From the NCBI RefSeq assembly GCF_013204845.1, contig NZ_JABMKY010000001.1:682001-746000 (forward strand): a DNA stretch of 64,000 bases. The letters are read 5' to 3'. The position numbers and the translations under genes are program-made. Below the pieces are notes generated by a model. The model was given only the letters and a program-made list of their open reading frames with translations, had not been told where the DNA came from and did no database searches. This stretch comes from Paenibacillus qinlingensis (lineage in GTDB: Bacteria > Bacillota > Bacilli > Paenibacillales > NBRC-103111). Positions 29,267 through 40,617 of this stretch are shown here, piece after piece (position 1 is the stretch's first letter; each line of letters begins with the position of its first letter).

Positions 29267-29842
29267 TCAAGATAGATTGAACCAGCTAGGTGGTTTGGTA
29301 AGATCGCAATCATAATGATATAAAATAGCTGGAATTCTTATTTGGTTCACTATATCCTCCGATACTCTTCCGCCCCATTCATCATCTTCACCGCCACTTA
29401 TATCCTTAAATTTATGATTGGATGCAATTCTTTTGGCATAACACATTAGGTGATTAGGCCTTCTATAGTAAAAAAATTGATCTTGGCCGTTTGAATACTC
29501 TTTGCCATACTTGCACAGCTTGATAAACTGTCCGTTGAAATACACGGCTACGTCAAAAACGATGCAATCAGCGTCTGGCGTCGATTCGATTTGCGTTAAC
29601 AAAGTGCTTACATAATTGGGTACCAGACGATCGTCATCATCGACAAAAACGATATATTCGCCTTTTGCTTGTTCAAGCAGCAAATTTCGTTTTGCGCCTA
29701 TGGTGCTTTTTTTATTGTCCATTAATACGAGGATCTCTACAGGCATACCTTGCGTTTGTTGAGATAACTCCTGGATCATTCGCGATAAAAAATCCATACG
29801 TTCGGGTACGGAGGGAATCAGGACGGATAAGGTAATATTCAT
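29267..29842 (-). CDS. Family 2 glycosyltransferase, short form
   Basis: A 191-residue GT-A protein: ITLSVLIPSVPERMDFLSRMI at the start, the metal site VDDDDR in YIVFVDDDDRLVPNYV, and GGEDDEWGGRV as the catalytic acid loop (ED motif). It lacks a C-terminal extension. The frame opens with GTG at 29854, too close to AGGG; ATG at 29842, 13 bases after AGGG, is a reasonable start, though either is possible. Neighbours on both sides are glycosyltransferase-like genes in the same operon. Confidence 0.87.
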   Translation of the reverse strand: MNITLSVLIPSVPERMDFLSRMIQELSQQTQGMPVEILVLMDNKKSTIGAKRNLLLEQAKGEYIVFVDDDDRLVPNYVSTLLTQIESTPDADCIVFDVAVYFNGQFIKLCKYGKEYSNGQDQFFYYRRPNHLMCYAKRIASNHKFKDISGGEDDEWGGRVSEDIVNQIRIPAILYHYDCDLTKPPSWFNLS

Positions 29843-29898
29843 TTCACTTGTCACACCCTTTTTTCAATCTTATTAGCGAATTGTCGCTACCATTTGTT

Positions 29899-30609
29899 TT
29901 AAGTAAAATTACGGTGAATGTAGCTTCCATGTTTATACGTTATTCTCAAATGTTGATGGTTCCTCATCCATGAGTCCACCCGCTTCTCGAACAATTCACC
30001 ACCGTATGCTGGGTACCTTTGCGATGCCGGATGTTTTTCATTGTAGATGCGCGCTCGGAAATCCTCGGTACGAATCAGATAGCATTGATCCGAAAATCCA
30101 TACCCCAGATAAAAACAATCATTCTCTTCTACAGATTCCTGCTTTGCATACTCGTAGCTAAAGTTCCAGGTTGGATTTGCAACCTTGATTCTAGGGTCAT
30201 CTTCCATATTCTGAAGCGCTGGCTCCACCCATTCGAGCGGCCCCGCTAGGATCGAGTCACTGGAGAAATGGAGCAAATAATCCGTCCTGCACAAGTAAAT
30301 AGCGACGAGCTCAGAAATAGAATAATTATAGCCTCCGTTAAAACTCTCCTTATCTATTGCAAAGAAGTCCAGCGCCTCTCTTGCATAACGATCAACGATG
30401 GTGTAGGAAGTGAGAACACCACTCTGAACCAACTTGTCGGCATAAAAGCTAACTTCTTCCGGATCATTCACGTTATTGATGTATAAAACTGCTTCCTTGA
30501 ACTGAAAACGATTATAGCGAAGATTAGCTTCCAGTCTCGGCGTTTGAAGAAGGTGACGCCAATCCTTTTCATAGCATTTCGTTTCAAAGGTCACGTTCCA
30601 CCGTTTCAT
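29899..30609 (-). CDS. Putative glycosyltransferase, first gene of the glycosylation operon
   Basis: A 236-residue protein with a GT-A-like layout: KEAVLYINNVND strand, then CRTDYLLHFSSDSILAGPLEWVEPAL, where SSDS stands in for a DxD-like motif, followed by the aromatic-rich end GSYIHRNFT. It is not clearly a named family; I infer a glycosyltransferase from the fold-like pattern and from the three neighbours. ATG has GGAGG at 6-7 bases. About 250 bases separate it from the efflux pump gene, ending on the same strand upstream. Confidence 0.65.
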   Translation of the reverse strand: MKRWNVTFETKCYEKDWRHLLQTPRLEANLRYNRFQFKEAVLYINNVNDPEEVSFYADKLVQSGVLTSYTIVDRYAREALDFFAIDKESFNGGYNYSISELVAIYLCRTDYLLHFSSDSILAGPLEWVEPALQNMEDDPRIKVANPTWNFSYEYAKQESVEENDCFYLGYGFSDQCYLIRTEDFRARIYNEKHPASQRYPAYGGELFEKRVDSWMRNHQHLRITYKHGSYIHRNFT

Positions 30610-30774
30610 ATAACGCCTCCTTTCTCAGACACTACGAAAACCTTGCTCATAAGATATGCCTTAGCAGGTCCGCCTGCAACGGCTAGAACCTTAGTTCATC
30701 CAATAATTCCCAAGAAGGGGCTTGTCAATAATCACCCCATTCAACGAACTTTATCACCAATACTCCATGGTAGT

Positions 30775-30820
30775 AAAAAAGACAGCCTATAAGTAGAAAA
30801 CCTACTTACAAGCTGTCTTT
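30775..30820 (-). terminator. Terminator of the efflux pump gene
   Basis: On the reverse strand AAAGACAGC-TTGTAAGTAG pairs with CTACTTATAGGCTGTCTTT, followed by TTTTAC. It is 40 bases after the end of the MFS gene. Confidence 0.85.
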
Positions 30821-30858
30821 ATATAACTAAAATATATGGCCAAACCACCAAATCTAGC

Positions 30859-32358
30859 TTAGTGCAAACCTTCTAACGCAACGTCTGTTCTAGTTTCTTG
30901 ATGTGCTTCTGTCTTGCCGCGGCGCAGGAAGAGTCCGAGAACAACTCCGCACATCGCGATAATCATCATACAAGTGAAGGTATACCCGAATGCATCAGGA
31001 GCTACGGATAGCATCGACTTTTGCATTTCTGCAGGTGAACTCACTGGAAGCTTCTGCTCGGTAATCAATGTTGTTACACGTGAAGTCAGAATTGTCACGA
31101 CGATCGCAACACCGAAGGAGCTAATAACTTGCTGCATCGCACTTGTCAACGAAGTAACGCGGCTGACGAGGTCTTGCGGAGCTTTTTTGATCAAATGGGA
31201 GTTGATTGGCATCATCATGAGCCCCATACCTGCCCCAGCCATTGCTAGTGGTAGAATAAGATCCGTTCTTTGCGTGCTCAGATCCAAATGGGAATATTGG
31301 AAAATCGCCCCTGACACCAAGGTAAGACCGATGACAACTAACCAACGAATACCGATTCTATCAAATAAATAACCGCCAATTGGCATCATAAGTGCAGAAG
31401 CGATCGCTTGTGGGAACAGGGTCAAACCGGTATCGAATGCACCGTAACCACGAGCTTGCTGTAGGAATTGCGGGAGAAGGAAAATCGCGCCAAACATACA
31501 GAATTGGATCACCCATTGAATGAATATACTAAAGGAAAAATCGAATGATTTGAAAACGCGAAGCTCAAGTAATGGAATTTTCGTTTTGAGCTCAACGATG
31601 ACGAAAGCAATCAAAGCAACGGCACCAACGATGATACCGCCAAGCGCTTTATCAGACGTCCACCCTGTAGCACCTTGCGAAATACCATAAGAGAGCGAAG
31701 CGAAAGCAATCGGACCCAGGATCATCCCCGGCAGGTCGAATCCGGCAACTTTTTTACGTGCCACAACAGGTAATTTCCACAATCCGAAAATTAAGCTGAA
31801 AATACCGACAGGCAAATTAATGAGGAAAATCCAGTGCCAGGAATGGTATTCAACTAACCAACCTGATAAAATTGGCCCAATAGCTGGTGCTAATAAAATA
31901 GGTACGCCAAGCATACCCATAACTTGCCCAATTTTGTTAGGCGGACTAAGTCTGTATACATACGCCATTGCGACTGGCATCACAAAGCCTCCGCCTAAGC
32001 CTTGCAGAATGCGGAAAAAGATCAACATTTCAGCAGTGTTTGGCGTCGCACACAAAAGAGATGCAATCGTAAATAAAAATACGGATGTAAGAAAAACATT
32101 TTTGGCTCCAAAACGGTCAGATAACCACCCCGCTAATGGAATTACTGCAGCGGATGCCAACATATAGCCTGTTACCGCCCATTGAATTGTAGGTAGATCT
32201 GTTTTAAAGTCAACCACTAACTTCGACAATGCAACATTCATTGCTGTCGTGTCGAGGATAACCATGAATATGCCCGTAATAATAGCGATTAACGGCACCA
32301 GAATGCTCGTAATCTTAAATTCCGGCTCGGTTCCACCGGATACAGCCGTTTGACTCAT
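30859..32358 (-). CDS. MFS multidrug efflux transporter, DHA2 (EmrB/QacA) family
   Basis: Integral membrane proton-drug antiporter of 499 residues with about 14 hydrophobic segments. DHA2 motifs are visible: motif A GWLSDRFGAKNVFL, the TM1 element LDTTAMNVAL and motif C GPILSGWLVEYHSWHWIFLINLPVG. The open frame begins at 32379, but GGAGGAG precedes ATG at 32358 by 5 bases. It is divergent from a TetR gene, with two identical palindromic operators between them, so drug-induced derepression is expected. Substrates cannot be predicted. Confidence 0.95.
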   Translation of the reverse strand: MSQTAVSGGTEPEFKITSILVPLIAIITGIFMVILDTTAMNVALSKLVVDFKTDLPTIQWAVTGYMLASAAVIPLAGWLSDRFGAKNVFLTSVFLFTIASLLCATPNTAEMLIFFRILQGLGGGFVMPVAMAYVYRLSPPNKIGQVMGMLGVPILLAPAIGPILSGWLVEYHSWHWIFLINLPVGIFSLIFGLWKLPVVARKKVAGFDLPGMILGPIAFASLSYGISQGATGWTSDKALGGIIVGAVALIAFVIVELKTKIPLLELRVFKSFDFSFSIFIQWVIQFCMFGAIFLLPQFLQQARGYGAFDTGLTLFPQAIASALMMPIGGYLFDRIGIRWLVVIGLTLVSGAIFQYSHLDLSTQRTDLILPLAMAGAGMGLMMMPINSHLIKKAPQDLVSRVTSLTSAMQQVISSFGVAIVVTILTSRVTTLITEQKLPVSSPAEMQKSMLSVAPDAFGYTFTCMMIIAMCGVVLGLFLRRGKTEAHQETRTDVALEGLH

Positions 32359-32409
32359 TCCTAACTCCTCCTTAGACAACTTCTCTCTTCACGTGTTACA
32401 ATATTTACG

Positions 32410-32449
32410 GGACAATTGTCCGCTACCCCATATTACGGACAATTGTCCG
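32410..32449. promoter_or_regulatory. Twin TetR operators in the divergent promoter region
   Basis: Two copies of the perfect 12-base palindrome GGACAATTGTCC lie at 32410-32421 and 32437-32448 (14-base CGGACAATTGTCCG for the second). Their centres are 27 bases apart, between the efflux pump and TetR starts. They are the obvious binding sites of the TetR protein encoded at 32504. Confidence 0.85.
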
Positions 32450-32503
32450 CAAAGTCAAATGATTTTTTCATGAAGGATCTCTGTACCAGGAGGAACGAAA
32501 AAT

Positions 32504-33154
32504 ATGAAACATCCAGATGATCATCAAGGAATCTGTGAACTAGTTAAGGATGCCATTACACCTAGCAGTCGCCGTGGAGAACGGGATACGGAGTATCGTC
32601 GTCGCATCCTCTCTGCTGCTCGCATGCTTTTAGAATCGAATGATATAGAATCCGTCACGATGCACCAAATTGCGAAAGAATCCGGAGTGGGCCAAGGAAC
32701 CTTATACCGCCGCTATACGCACATTGGTGATGTGTGCAGTGATTTGATCAAGTCAACGACTACGCGGTTTATTGATATGCTTGAGGCGAAGTACACAAAA
32801 GCTGATCCTGAAGGCTCAGGACTTGCGCAGCTATCCGCTTGTATTCATGATGTCATTGATTTCGTTGACGAGAATGTCTCGCTGTTGTCTGTCATCTCTT
32901 CCATGCATGCGGACAAACGCAGCGTTAGCATTCATAAGAAGCCGTTCTTTACCAGACTGCGCAATATTCTAGCTCCACTCATTCAACATGCCATTCAAAA
33001 TGGCGAGATCAAGGACTTAGATGTCACTCTGACGGTCAATACGCTTCTCATTTCCCTTTTTCCGGAACAGTATTTGTACCATAAAGACGTGCTTGGCTAC
33101 ACCAAACAACAGTTCACTGAAGGTATATGTCGACTATTTGTAAAAGGAATATAA
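32504..33154 (+). CDS. TetR family transcriptional repressor
   Basis: A 216-residue repressor. The N-terminal helix-turn-helix is at about 25-70 (ESVTMHQIAKESGVGQGTLYRRYTHIGD), and the rest is a helical ligand domain. AGGAGG lies 9 bases before ATG. It is divergent from the DHA2 pump and presumably represses pump and itself through the twin palindromes. An AraC gene begins four bases after its stop, so they may form an operon. Confidence 0.94.
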   Translation: MKHPDDHQGICELVKDAITPSSRRGERDTEYRRRILSAARMLLESNDIESVTMHQIAKESGVGQGTLYRRYTHIGDVCSDLIKSTTTRFIDMLEAKYTKADPEGSGLAQLSACIHDVIDFVDENVSLLSVISSMHADKRSVSIHKKPFFTRLRNILAPLIQHAIQNGEIKDLDVTLTVNTLLISLFPEQYLYHKDVLGYTKQQFTEGICRLFVKGI

Positions 33155-33158
33155 ATGG

Positions 33159-33998
33159 ATGAAATCAGATATGAATGCGAGCCAGCGTACCTTTTGGAAG
33201 AAATACATGGCGAAAGCCAGAATAGATGTCGAGTTTGCGGCTTTTACGAAAGTACCGCGAAGCTGGAACGATGAGATCCCCGCGTGTCCTGTTAATCGGC
33301 TGTATTTTATTATGGAAGGCGAAGGTTTTCTTAAAATAGGTAATCAAACCTACTACCCGCGTCCTGGCGAGCTCTACCTCCTTCCTGCGGGCAGTAACCA
33401 AGCCTATGGCACGATTAGTGAGAATACCTTCGGCAAGTATTGGTGCCATTTTACCGCGAAAATTGGTGATTTGGATCTCTTTCAGATTTTGCACACAAGT
33501 CCATCGATTGTCGTCAAAGACTCGTTAGCCCTTGGGCAAACATTCGAGAAGTTGATTGCGCATCGCCGAAGTGATGCTTTATCCGCCGAATTCCGGGTGA
33601 CTGGGATCCTACACGAACTGATCGCGGATTTCATTGATGGCAATGCTTCCGTAAAACTGAATTTAGCTACGACCCCAACCCACGAGAAAATGAATGTTGT
33701 TCTGCGGTACATGGAGCAGCATATGGCTGATCAGGTTTCGATTGAAACGCTAGCCCAGCTCGCTCATTATCATCCGAATTATTTCATTAACGCATTCAAA
33801 CAATTTACGGGGTACTCCCCGATCCAATATATGAACCATCTGCGCTCGGAAAAAGCCAAAGATCTTCTCCTGACAACGGAGCTGAATGTTTCCCAAATTG
33901 CCGATTACTTCAGCATGGAATTATCGTATTTCTCCCGCATGTTCAAGGAACAAACGGGATTTAATCCAACGGCGTTTCGCGATCTGCGGCCGCGCTGA
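33159..33998 (+). CDS. AraC family transcriptional regulator with cupin domain
   Basis: A 279-residue regulator: cupin-like sensor (FLKIGNQTYYPRPGELYLLPAGSNQAY) at 45-90, AraC helix-turn-helix pair at about 180-279 (LAQLAHYHPNYFINAFKQFTGYSP and SMELSYFSRMFKEQTGFNP). ATG follows AAAGGA at 10 bases; a second Met is five codons in. It is four bases after the TetR gene, so co-transcription is likely, although its target is unclear. A terminator follows at 34009-34043. Confidence 0.93.
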   Translation: MKSDMNASQRTFWKKYMAKARIDVEFAAFTKVPRSWNDEIPACPVNRLYFIMEGEGFLKIGNQTYYPRPGELYLLPAGSNQAYGTISENTFGKYWCHFTAKIGDLDLFQILHTSPSIVVKDSLALGQTFEKLIAHRRSDALSAEFRVTGILHELIADFIDGNASVKLNLATTPTHEKMNVVLRYMEQHMADQVSIETLAQLAHYHPNYFINAFKQFTGYSPIQYMNHLRSEKAKDLLLTTELNVSQIADYFSMELSYFSRMFKEQTGFNPTAFRDLRPR

Positions 33999-34008
33999 GA
34001 TAGTCCTC

Positions 34009-34043
34009 TAGCCTTCCTATTGGGATGGCTGGGGGGCTTTTTT
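34009..34043 (+). terminator. Terminator after the AraC gene
   Basis: AGCC/GGCT and CC/GG pairs form an imperfect stem around TATT, followed by a run of T (CTTTTTT). Confidence 0.6.
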
Positions 34044-34097
34044 GGGTAATTATTAACATTTTGTCCATACAGATATGAGACAACCCACATAGTATAA

Positions 34098-36989
<2,892 letters not shown>

Positions 36990-37053
36990 TATCTAATAAA
37001 TCAGCGAGCTGTTTGCAGGCCCTGCCTGCCATATCAACTTGCTCACATACATC

Positions 37054-37098
37054 AAAAAAACGATCAATCCCCATTTATCATAGGGATTGATCGTTTTC
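37054..37098. terminator. Bidirectional terminator between collagen-like and PhyH genes
   Basis: AAAACGATCAATCCC pairs with GGGATTGATCGTTTT around an 11-base loop, with A and T runs on either side. It serves the convergent genes ending at 36989 and 37121. Confidence 0.9.
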
Positions 37099-37120
37099 TC
37101 GTTCGTTCTTATCCTTGCAT

Positions 37121-38554
37121 TTACGGATAAAACGCGTTCTTCGCTGTCGTCGTCGGGCACCAGCGCGCGTTAAGCAGGAACTTAATCAGCGTGTCTTTCG
37201 CACGCTCTGTACCAACGTAGCGCAAGGATTCCGCCGCATGTGCACGCACGTAGCGGTTCTCATCATCCAGAGCGATTTCCAATTGTGGAATCGCGGCTTC
37301 TGCACTTGCCCCTAAACGGGACAGCGCCAAGCTGGACATAAACCGCACCTGCGCACTTTCGTCCTGCAGCGCATCACCTAAACATGCCACCACTTGATCG
37401 TGGCCAGCTTCCATAAGTCCAAGGGCATCAACAACAGCACAGCGGATTGTCTCCGATGGATGCTGCATCAAATCTACAAGTGCAGGTACCGCCTCACTCG
37501 CGAGTCCTCTCAATTCACCAAGCGCGAACACAGCATGCGCGATGATTTCCTCCGAATTCTCTTCAGTTGCCTCCTTCTTGTCTGAGGCCAACGCGGCAAT
37601 CAAGCCATTTACTGCGCTCTCTCCCGCAACGGATAAGCCATATGCAGCAAGTCGGGATACATTTTTATCCTCGCTATGAAGGGCTTGAAGCAATGCGTCT
37701 ACACCACTTTGACCACTTGCCGCAAGCTCGTAAGCCACATTAATGGCATCAGGCTCAAAACTGCTTAAACCAGCGCTTAATTCCGCAATCCGCTGCGGAT
37801 TAGAAGTAACTGTGTTAGCGATGCTGCCAACTTGTCCCGACAGCCAATTCCACGTCTCTTCCCACATCAAATCGTGCTGCGCTATCGGCAGTTGTATCCC
37901 CTCCGGTTTACGCCACCCACTCTCTTGGTTGTTCCAGCTTGGCGTTACTGGCAGCTCCGTCCGCATAAATTCAAACTTCAACATATAACGAGGCGTTCCC
38001 AGCACATTCGGAGTGGAGCGATGCCATATATCATAATGGATCAGTGCAAAAGTCCCCGCTTCCCCACTTGCCAAAACCTCACCCTCAGGTTCATTTCCTT
38101 CAAAAGTACGAGATTCATAGTTTTGCGTACCTGGAAGTACGCCTGTCGGTCCTAATTCCACAGGTGTATCCTGTGGGAAATACATAATCATAGCCCATTG
38201 CGGGTGATGATTGCGCATCCTTTTATAACCCCAATAGCTATCTTTATGCCAACCACCAGCGACGCTTGAAGCATTGAAATGCCCATGGCGGTGCGCATGC
38301 ATCATATAATTAGGTCCCAACACACTCGTCAATGCACCTGTTACAACGGGATGATCGAAAACTTTGCGCAGCTCGCGAATTCGAGGTAAAAGATTGTTAC
38401 CAGGATTGCCTTCTTCGGTGTAAACCGTGTTCAATTGCTCTACTAAACTTTCATGGAATTCACGTGAAAAATCAGTTTTGAGAATCAGGCAGCCATTCGT
38501 AATAAACGATCTCATTTGCTCATCAGTCAATAATAAAGGTGAATTGCTCTGCAT
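37121..38554 (-). CDS. Phytanoyl-CoA dioxygenase family protein fused to HEAT repeats
   Basis: A 477-residue protein. Residues 10-215 form a PhyH-type Fe(II)/2-oxoglutarate dioxygenase: metal ligands His103 and Asp105 (GGWHKDSYWG), distal His178 (IHYDIWHRSTPN), and an Arg in FEFMR for 2-oxoglutarate. Residues 265-470 form about six HEAT-like repeats (SRLAAYGLSVAGESAVNGLI, IRCAVVDALGLMEAG, VRFMSSLALSRLG, RYVRAHAAESLRYVG) suited to binding another protein. The fusion is uncommon. ATG has GGAGG at 8 bases. The gene is divergent from an AraC regulator gene, with a palindrome between them. The substrate is unknown, perhaps a hydrophobic or amino-acid-like small molecule. Confidence 0.9.
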   Translation of the reverse strand: MQSNSPLLLTDEQMRSFITNGCLILKTDFSREFHESLVEQLNTVYTEEGNPGNNLLPRIRELRKVFDHPVVTGALTSVLGPNYMMHAHRHGHFNASSVAGGWHKDSYWGYKRMRNHHPQWAMIMYFPQDTPVELGPTGVLPGTQNYESRTFEGNEPEGEVLASGEAGTFALIHYDIWHRSTPNVLGTPRYMLKFEFMRTELPVTPSWNNQESGWRKPEGIQLPIAQHDLMWEETWNWLSGQVGSIANTVTSNPQRIAELSAGLSSFEPDAINVAYELAASGQSGVDALLQALHSEDKNVSRLAAYGLSVAGESAVNGLIAALASDKKEATEENSEEIIAHAVFALGELRGLASEAVPALVDLMQHPSETIRCAVVDALGLMEAGHDQVVACLGDALQDESAQVRFMSSLALSRLGASAEAAIPQLEIALDDENRYVRAHAAESLRYVGTERAKDTLIKFLLNARWCPTTTAKNAFYP

Positions 38555-38637
38555 TGTCTCTGCCTCCTTGGCAAGTAAGGAATGTGTGAACCATGCTTTT
38601 ATTATATGAATGATGATTCGGACATTAAATAAACAAT

Positions 38638-38664
38638 CTTAATCCGTGCTAGCACAAAATTAAG
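38638..38664. promoter_or_regulatory. Palindrome in the divergent PhyH/AraC promoter region
   Basis: A perfect 10-base palindrome GTGCTAGCAC (38646-38655) is flanked by CTTAAT and ATTAAG, which are nearly symmetrical (one base off). It sits 85-110 bases before the PhyH start and 175-200 before the AraC start, and may be the site through which expression is controlled. Confidence 0.5.
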
Positions 38665-38839
38665 GTATTATTATCCCTCTCGTTTTAAAACAGAGTACCT
38701 ATCCTCGTTGCATATCTCTCCGATTTTGATATAAAGTTAAGATGAAATCGAATCATAGCTAGTCTTTTCCTGAGCTTCCTATCCAATCTTGCGATAACTA
38801 TAATTATTCATACATTTCATTGAAAAGAGATGTTACACG

Positions 38840-39733
38840 ATGACCTACCCGCAGGATCTAAAAGAACGAACACCGCTATGGGACAGCAACTTTCCTATCC
38901 ACTTCTATAGAAACCGCCCGTCCCCCCGTGCAAAAGATGATACAATTCTCAATTTGCATTGGCATGAGCATTTTGAAATTATTGATATGCAAGTTGGCAA
39001 AGCCGTATTTCACATCGACAGTCGCCCCTACGAGGTAGAACCTGGCGATCTTCTTTTCGTCCCTGCTGGTGCACTGCACGTGGGTTACAGTTTGGAGCGT
39101 GAACCGATCGAATACGTAGCGATTGTGTTTAATGCGTCTTTGTTACGTGTGATTAATCCCGATCCGATCTATGAAAGATATATCCTTCCGTTCCTAGACG
39201 GACGCATTCTCCCACCTCCAATGTTAAAAGCAAATGATGAGCATGCCGCACCTTACCGCCGACTCATTCGTGAATCGACGGTTGAATTTGAACAGAGAGA
39301 TTCCGCCTATGAACTAGTAATCAAACATAATTTTCAACTGTTATTCACGTTGCTCTCACGGCAATTTCTACCGGACAAATTCATAACCAAGCCATTCCCA
39401 GCGCGTCACACTGAAGCCTTTAAGCCACTAATCCAACAGATGGAAGCACAGTTATCTGAACCATTATCCGTGGAGCAAGCAGCACGAATTGTGAATCTGA
39501 ATCCGTTCCATTTTTGCAAAACCTTCAAGAAACTAACCGGACGCACCTACATCGACTATATGAATTGGCTGCGAATTAATGAATCCGATCGACTACTTCG
39601 TGAAACGGAATGGACTGTAACGGAAATTGCTGAGCGAATCGGTTGTGGGAATGCGAACTATTTTACGAAGCTTTTTAAGAAATATCGAGGATTTCCTCCG
39701 TCTGAAGTTCGGCGAAAATTAGAAAAAACTTAG
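38840..39733 (+). CDS. AraC family transcriptional regulator with cupin domain
   Basis: A 297-residue regulator. The N-terminal cupin motif is LHWHEHFEIIDMQVG with PGDLLFVPAGALHVGYS; the AraC helix-turn-helix pair is at about 195-295 (LNPFHFCKTFKKLTGRTY and CGNANYFTKLFKKYRGFPPSEV). ATG has only a weak AAGAGATG ribosome site. It is divergent from the PhyH-HEAT gene and probably controls it. Its stop is one base from the stop of the hemolysin III homologue, with no terminator between, so convergent transcripts may overlap. Confidence 0.93.
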   Translation: MTYPQDLKERTPLWDSNFPIHFYRNRPSPRAKDDTILNLHWHEHFEIIDMQVGKAVFHIDSRPYEVEPGDLLFVPAGALHVGYSLEREPIEYVAIVFNASLLRVINPDPIYERYILPFLDGRILPPPMLKANDEHAAPYRRLIRESTVEFEQRDSAYELVIKHNFQLLFTLLSRQFLPDKFITKPFPARHTEAFKPLIQQMEAQLSEPLSVEQAARIVNLNPFHFCKTFKKLTGRTYIDYMNWLRINESDRLLRETEWTVTEIAERIGCGNANYFTKLFKKYRGFPPSEVRRKLEKT

Positions 39734-39734
39734 C

Positions 39735-40379
39735 TTATAGTAGCGCGGGCATCACGTAACTATATACGGCAATAAAGTGGCAGATGCTTCCCGCGAGAAC
39801 AAACAGGTGCCAGATTGTATGATGATAGCGTAATTTGTGCCAGAGGAAAAAAGGGACACCTCCGAGGTAGCTCATCAATCCGAGCCCTAACCAAGCAAAC
39901 GCCATATGCGGCAGTCGTACATAAAGCGGAATAATGAAGAGCATCATGAAGGCGGCCATGCCTAAATACATGAACAGCCCCCAAGGCATAAAACGCTGAA
40001 TGATAACATGCACATACCTTACACCGCCAAAGGCTAGCGCCCAAATGACGATGAGCAGCTCAATCGCAATCCGGCTATGCCAGGTGATGAGCAAGAAGGG
40101 CGTATAGGAACCCGCCATGGCAATGAATATCGCCGCGTGATCCAGCTTTTCGAAGCGTTTCCCCCACTTGGGTGAGCGAGCACCGTGCAGCAGCGTCGAG
40201 GACACGTAGAGCAAGCAAAAGGAAACTCCGAACACAACGTTGCTCGCCGTGTAGAGCCAATCTTCAAAAAGTGCAGACCGCTGCAATAACAAAATCAGCC
40301 CATAAATACTTAAACACACACCAATCCCATGGCTAACTGTGTTTAAGCGTTCTTCTTTGCGTGCAAGTTGCTCCTCCAT
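39735..40379 (-). CDS. yplQ: Hemolysin III family membrane protein (PAQR/YplQ-like)
   Basis: A 214-residue protein with seven hydrophobic segments. Conserved PAQR features are the HGIG near the start, the HAAIFIAMAGSYTPF motif with a putative metal His, and HLFVLAGSICHF near the end. The family includes Bacillus cereus hemolysin III and TrhA-type proteins of membrane homeostasis. The frame opens with GTG at 40391, adjacent to AAAGGA; ATG at 40379 is 11 bases after AAAGGAG and is preferred. Confidence 0.88.
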   Translation of the reverse strand: MEEQLARKEERLNTVSHGIGVCLSIYGLILLLQRSALFEDWLYTASNVVFGVSFCLLYVSSTLLHGARSPKWGKRFEKLDHAAIFIAMAGSYTPFLLITWHSRIAIELLIVIWALAFGGVRYVHVIIQRFMPWGLFMYLGMAAFMMLFIIPLYVRLPHMAFAWLGLGLMSYLGGVPFFLWHKLRYHHTIWHLFVLAGSICHFIAVYSYVMPALL

Positions 40380-40484
40380 GTGCCAAGACACTCCTTTCGT
40401 GTGTTTGTCCTAGTTTTTCCCATGGAGGTGGCGCGTATGTATGAAAAGTGGAGCGGAGGTGCCATTTGCCTCTTCTGTCCTACT

Positions 40485-40530
40485 ATAAAAAATAAAACGC
40501 CGCTAACTCCAACAAACAGGAGCTAGCGGC
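40485..40530 (-). terminator. Terminator after the PlsY-like gene
   Basis: On the reverse strand GCCGCTAGCTCC pairs with GGAGTTAGCGGC around TGTTTGTT, followed by GTTTTATTTTTT. It is 90 bases after the end of the PlsY-like gene. Confidence 0.88.
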
Positions 40531-40617
40531 ATGTGCTGCACGCTTAATATGATGGCTCTCTTCACAAAAGCAAACTTGATTCTCCCCCTGAAGCACCGCA
40601 TTTGAATATCATACAAT

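Noticed and set aside
30610..30774. Part of another gene between the efflux pump and the glycosyltransferase operon
   Set aside because: No open frame of meaningful length and no motif; treated as a leader or spacer.
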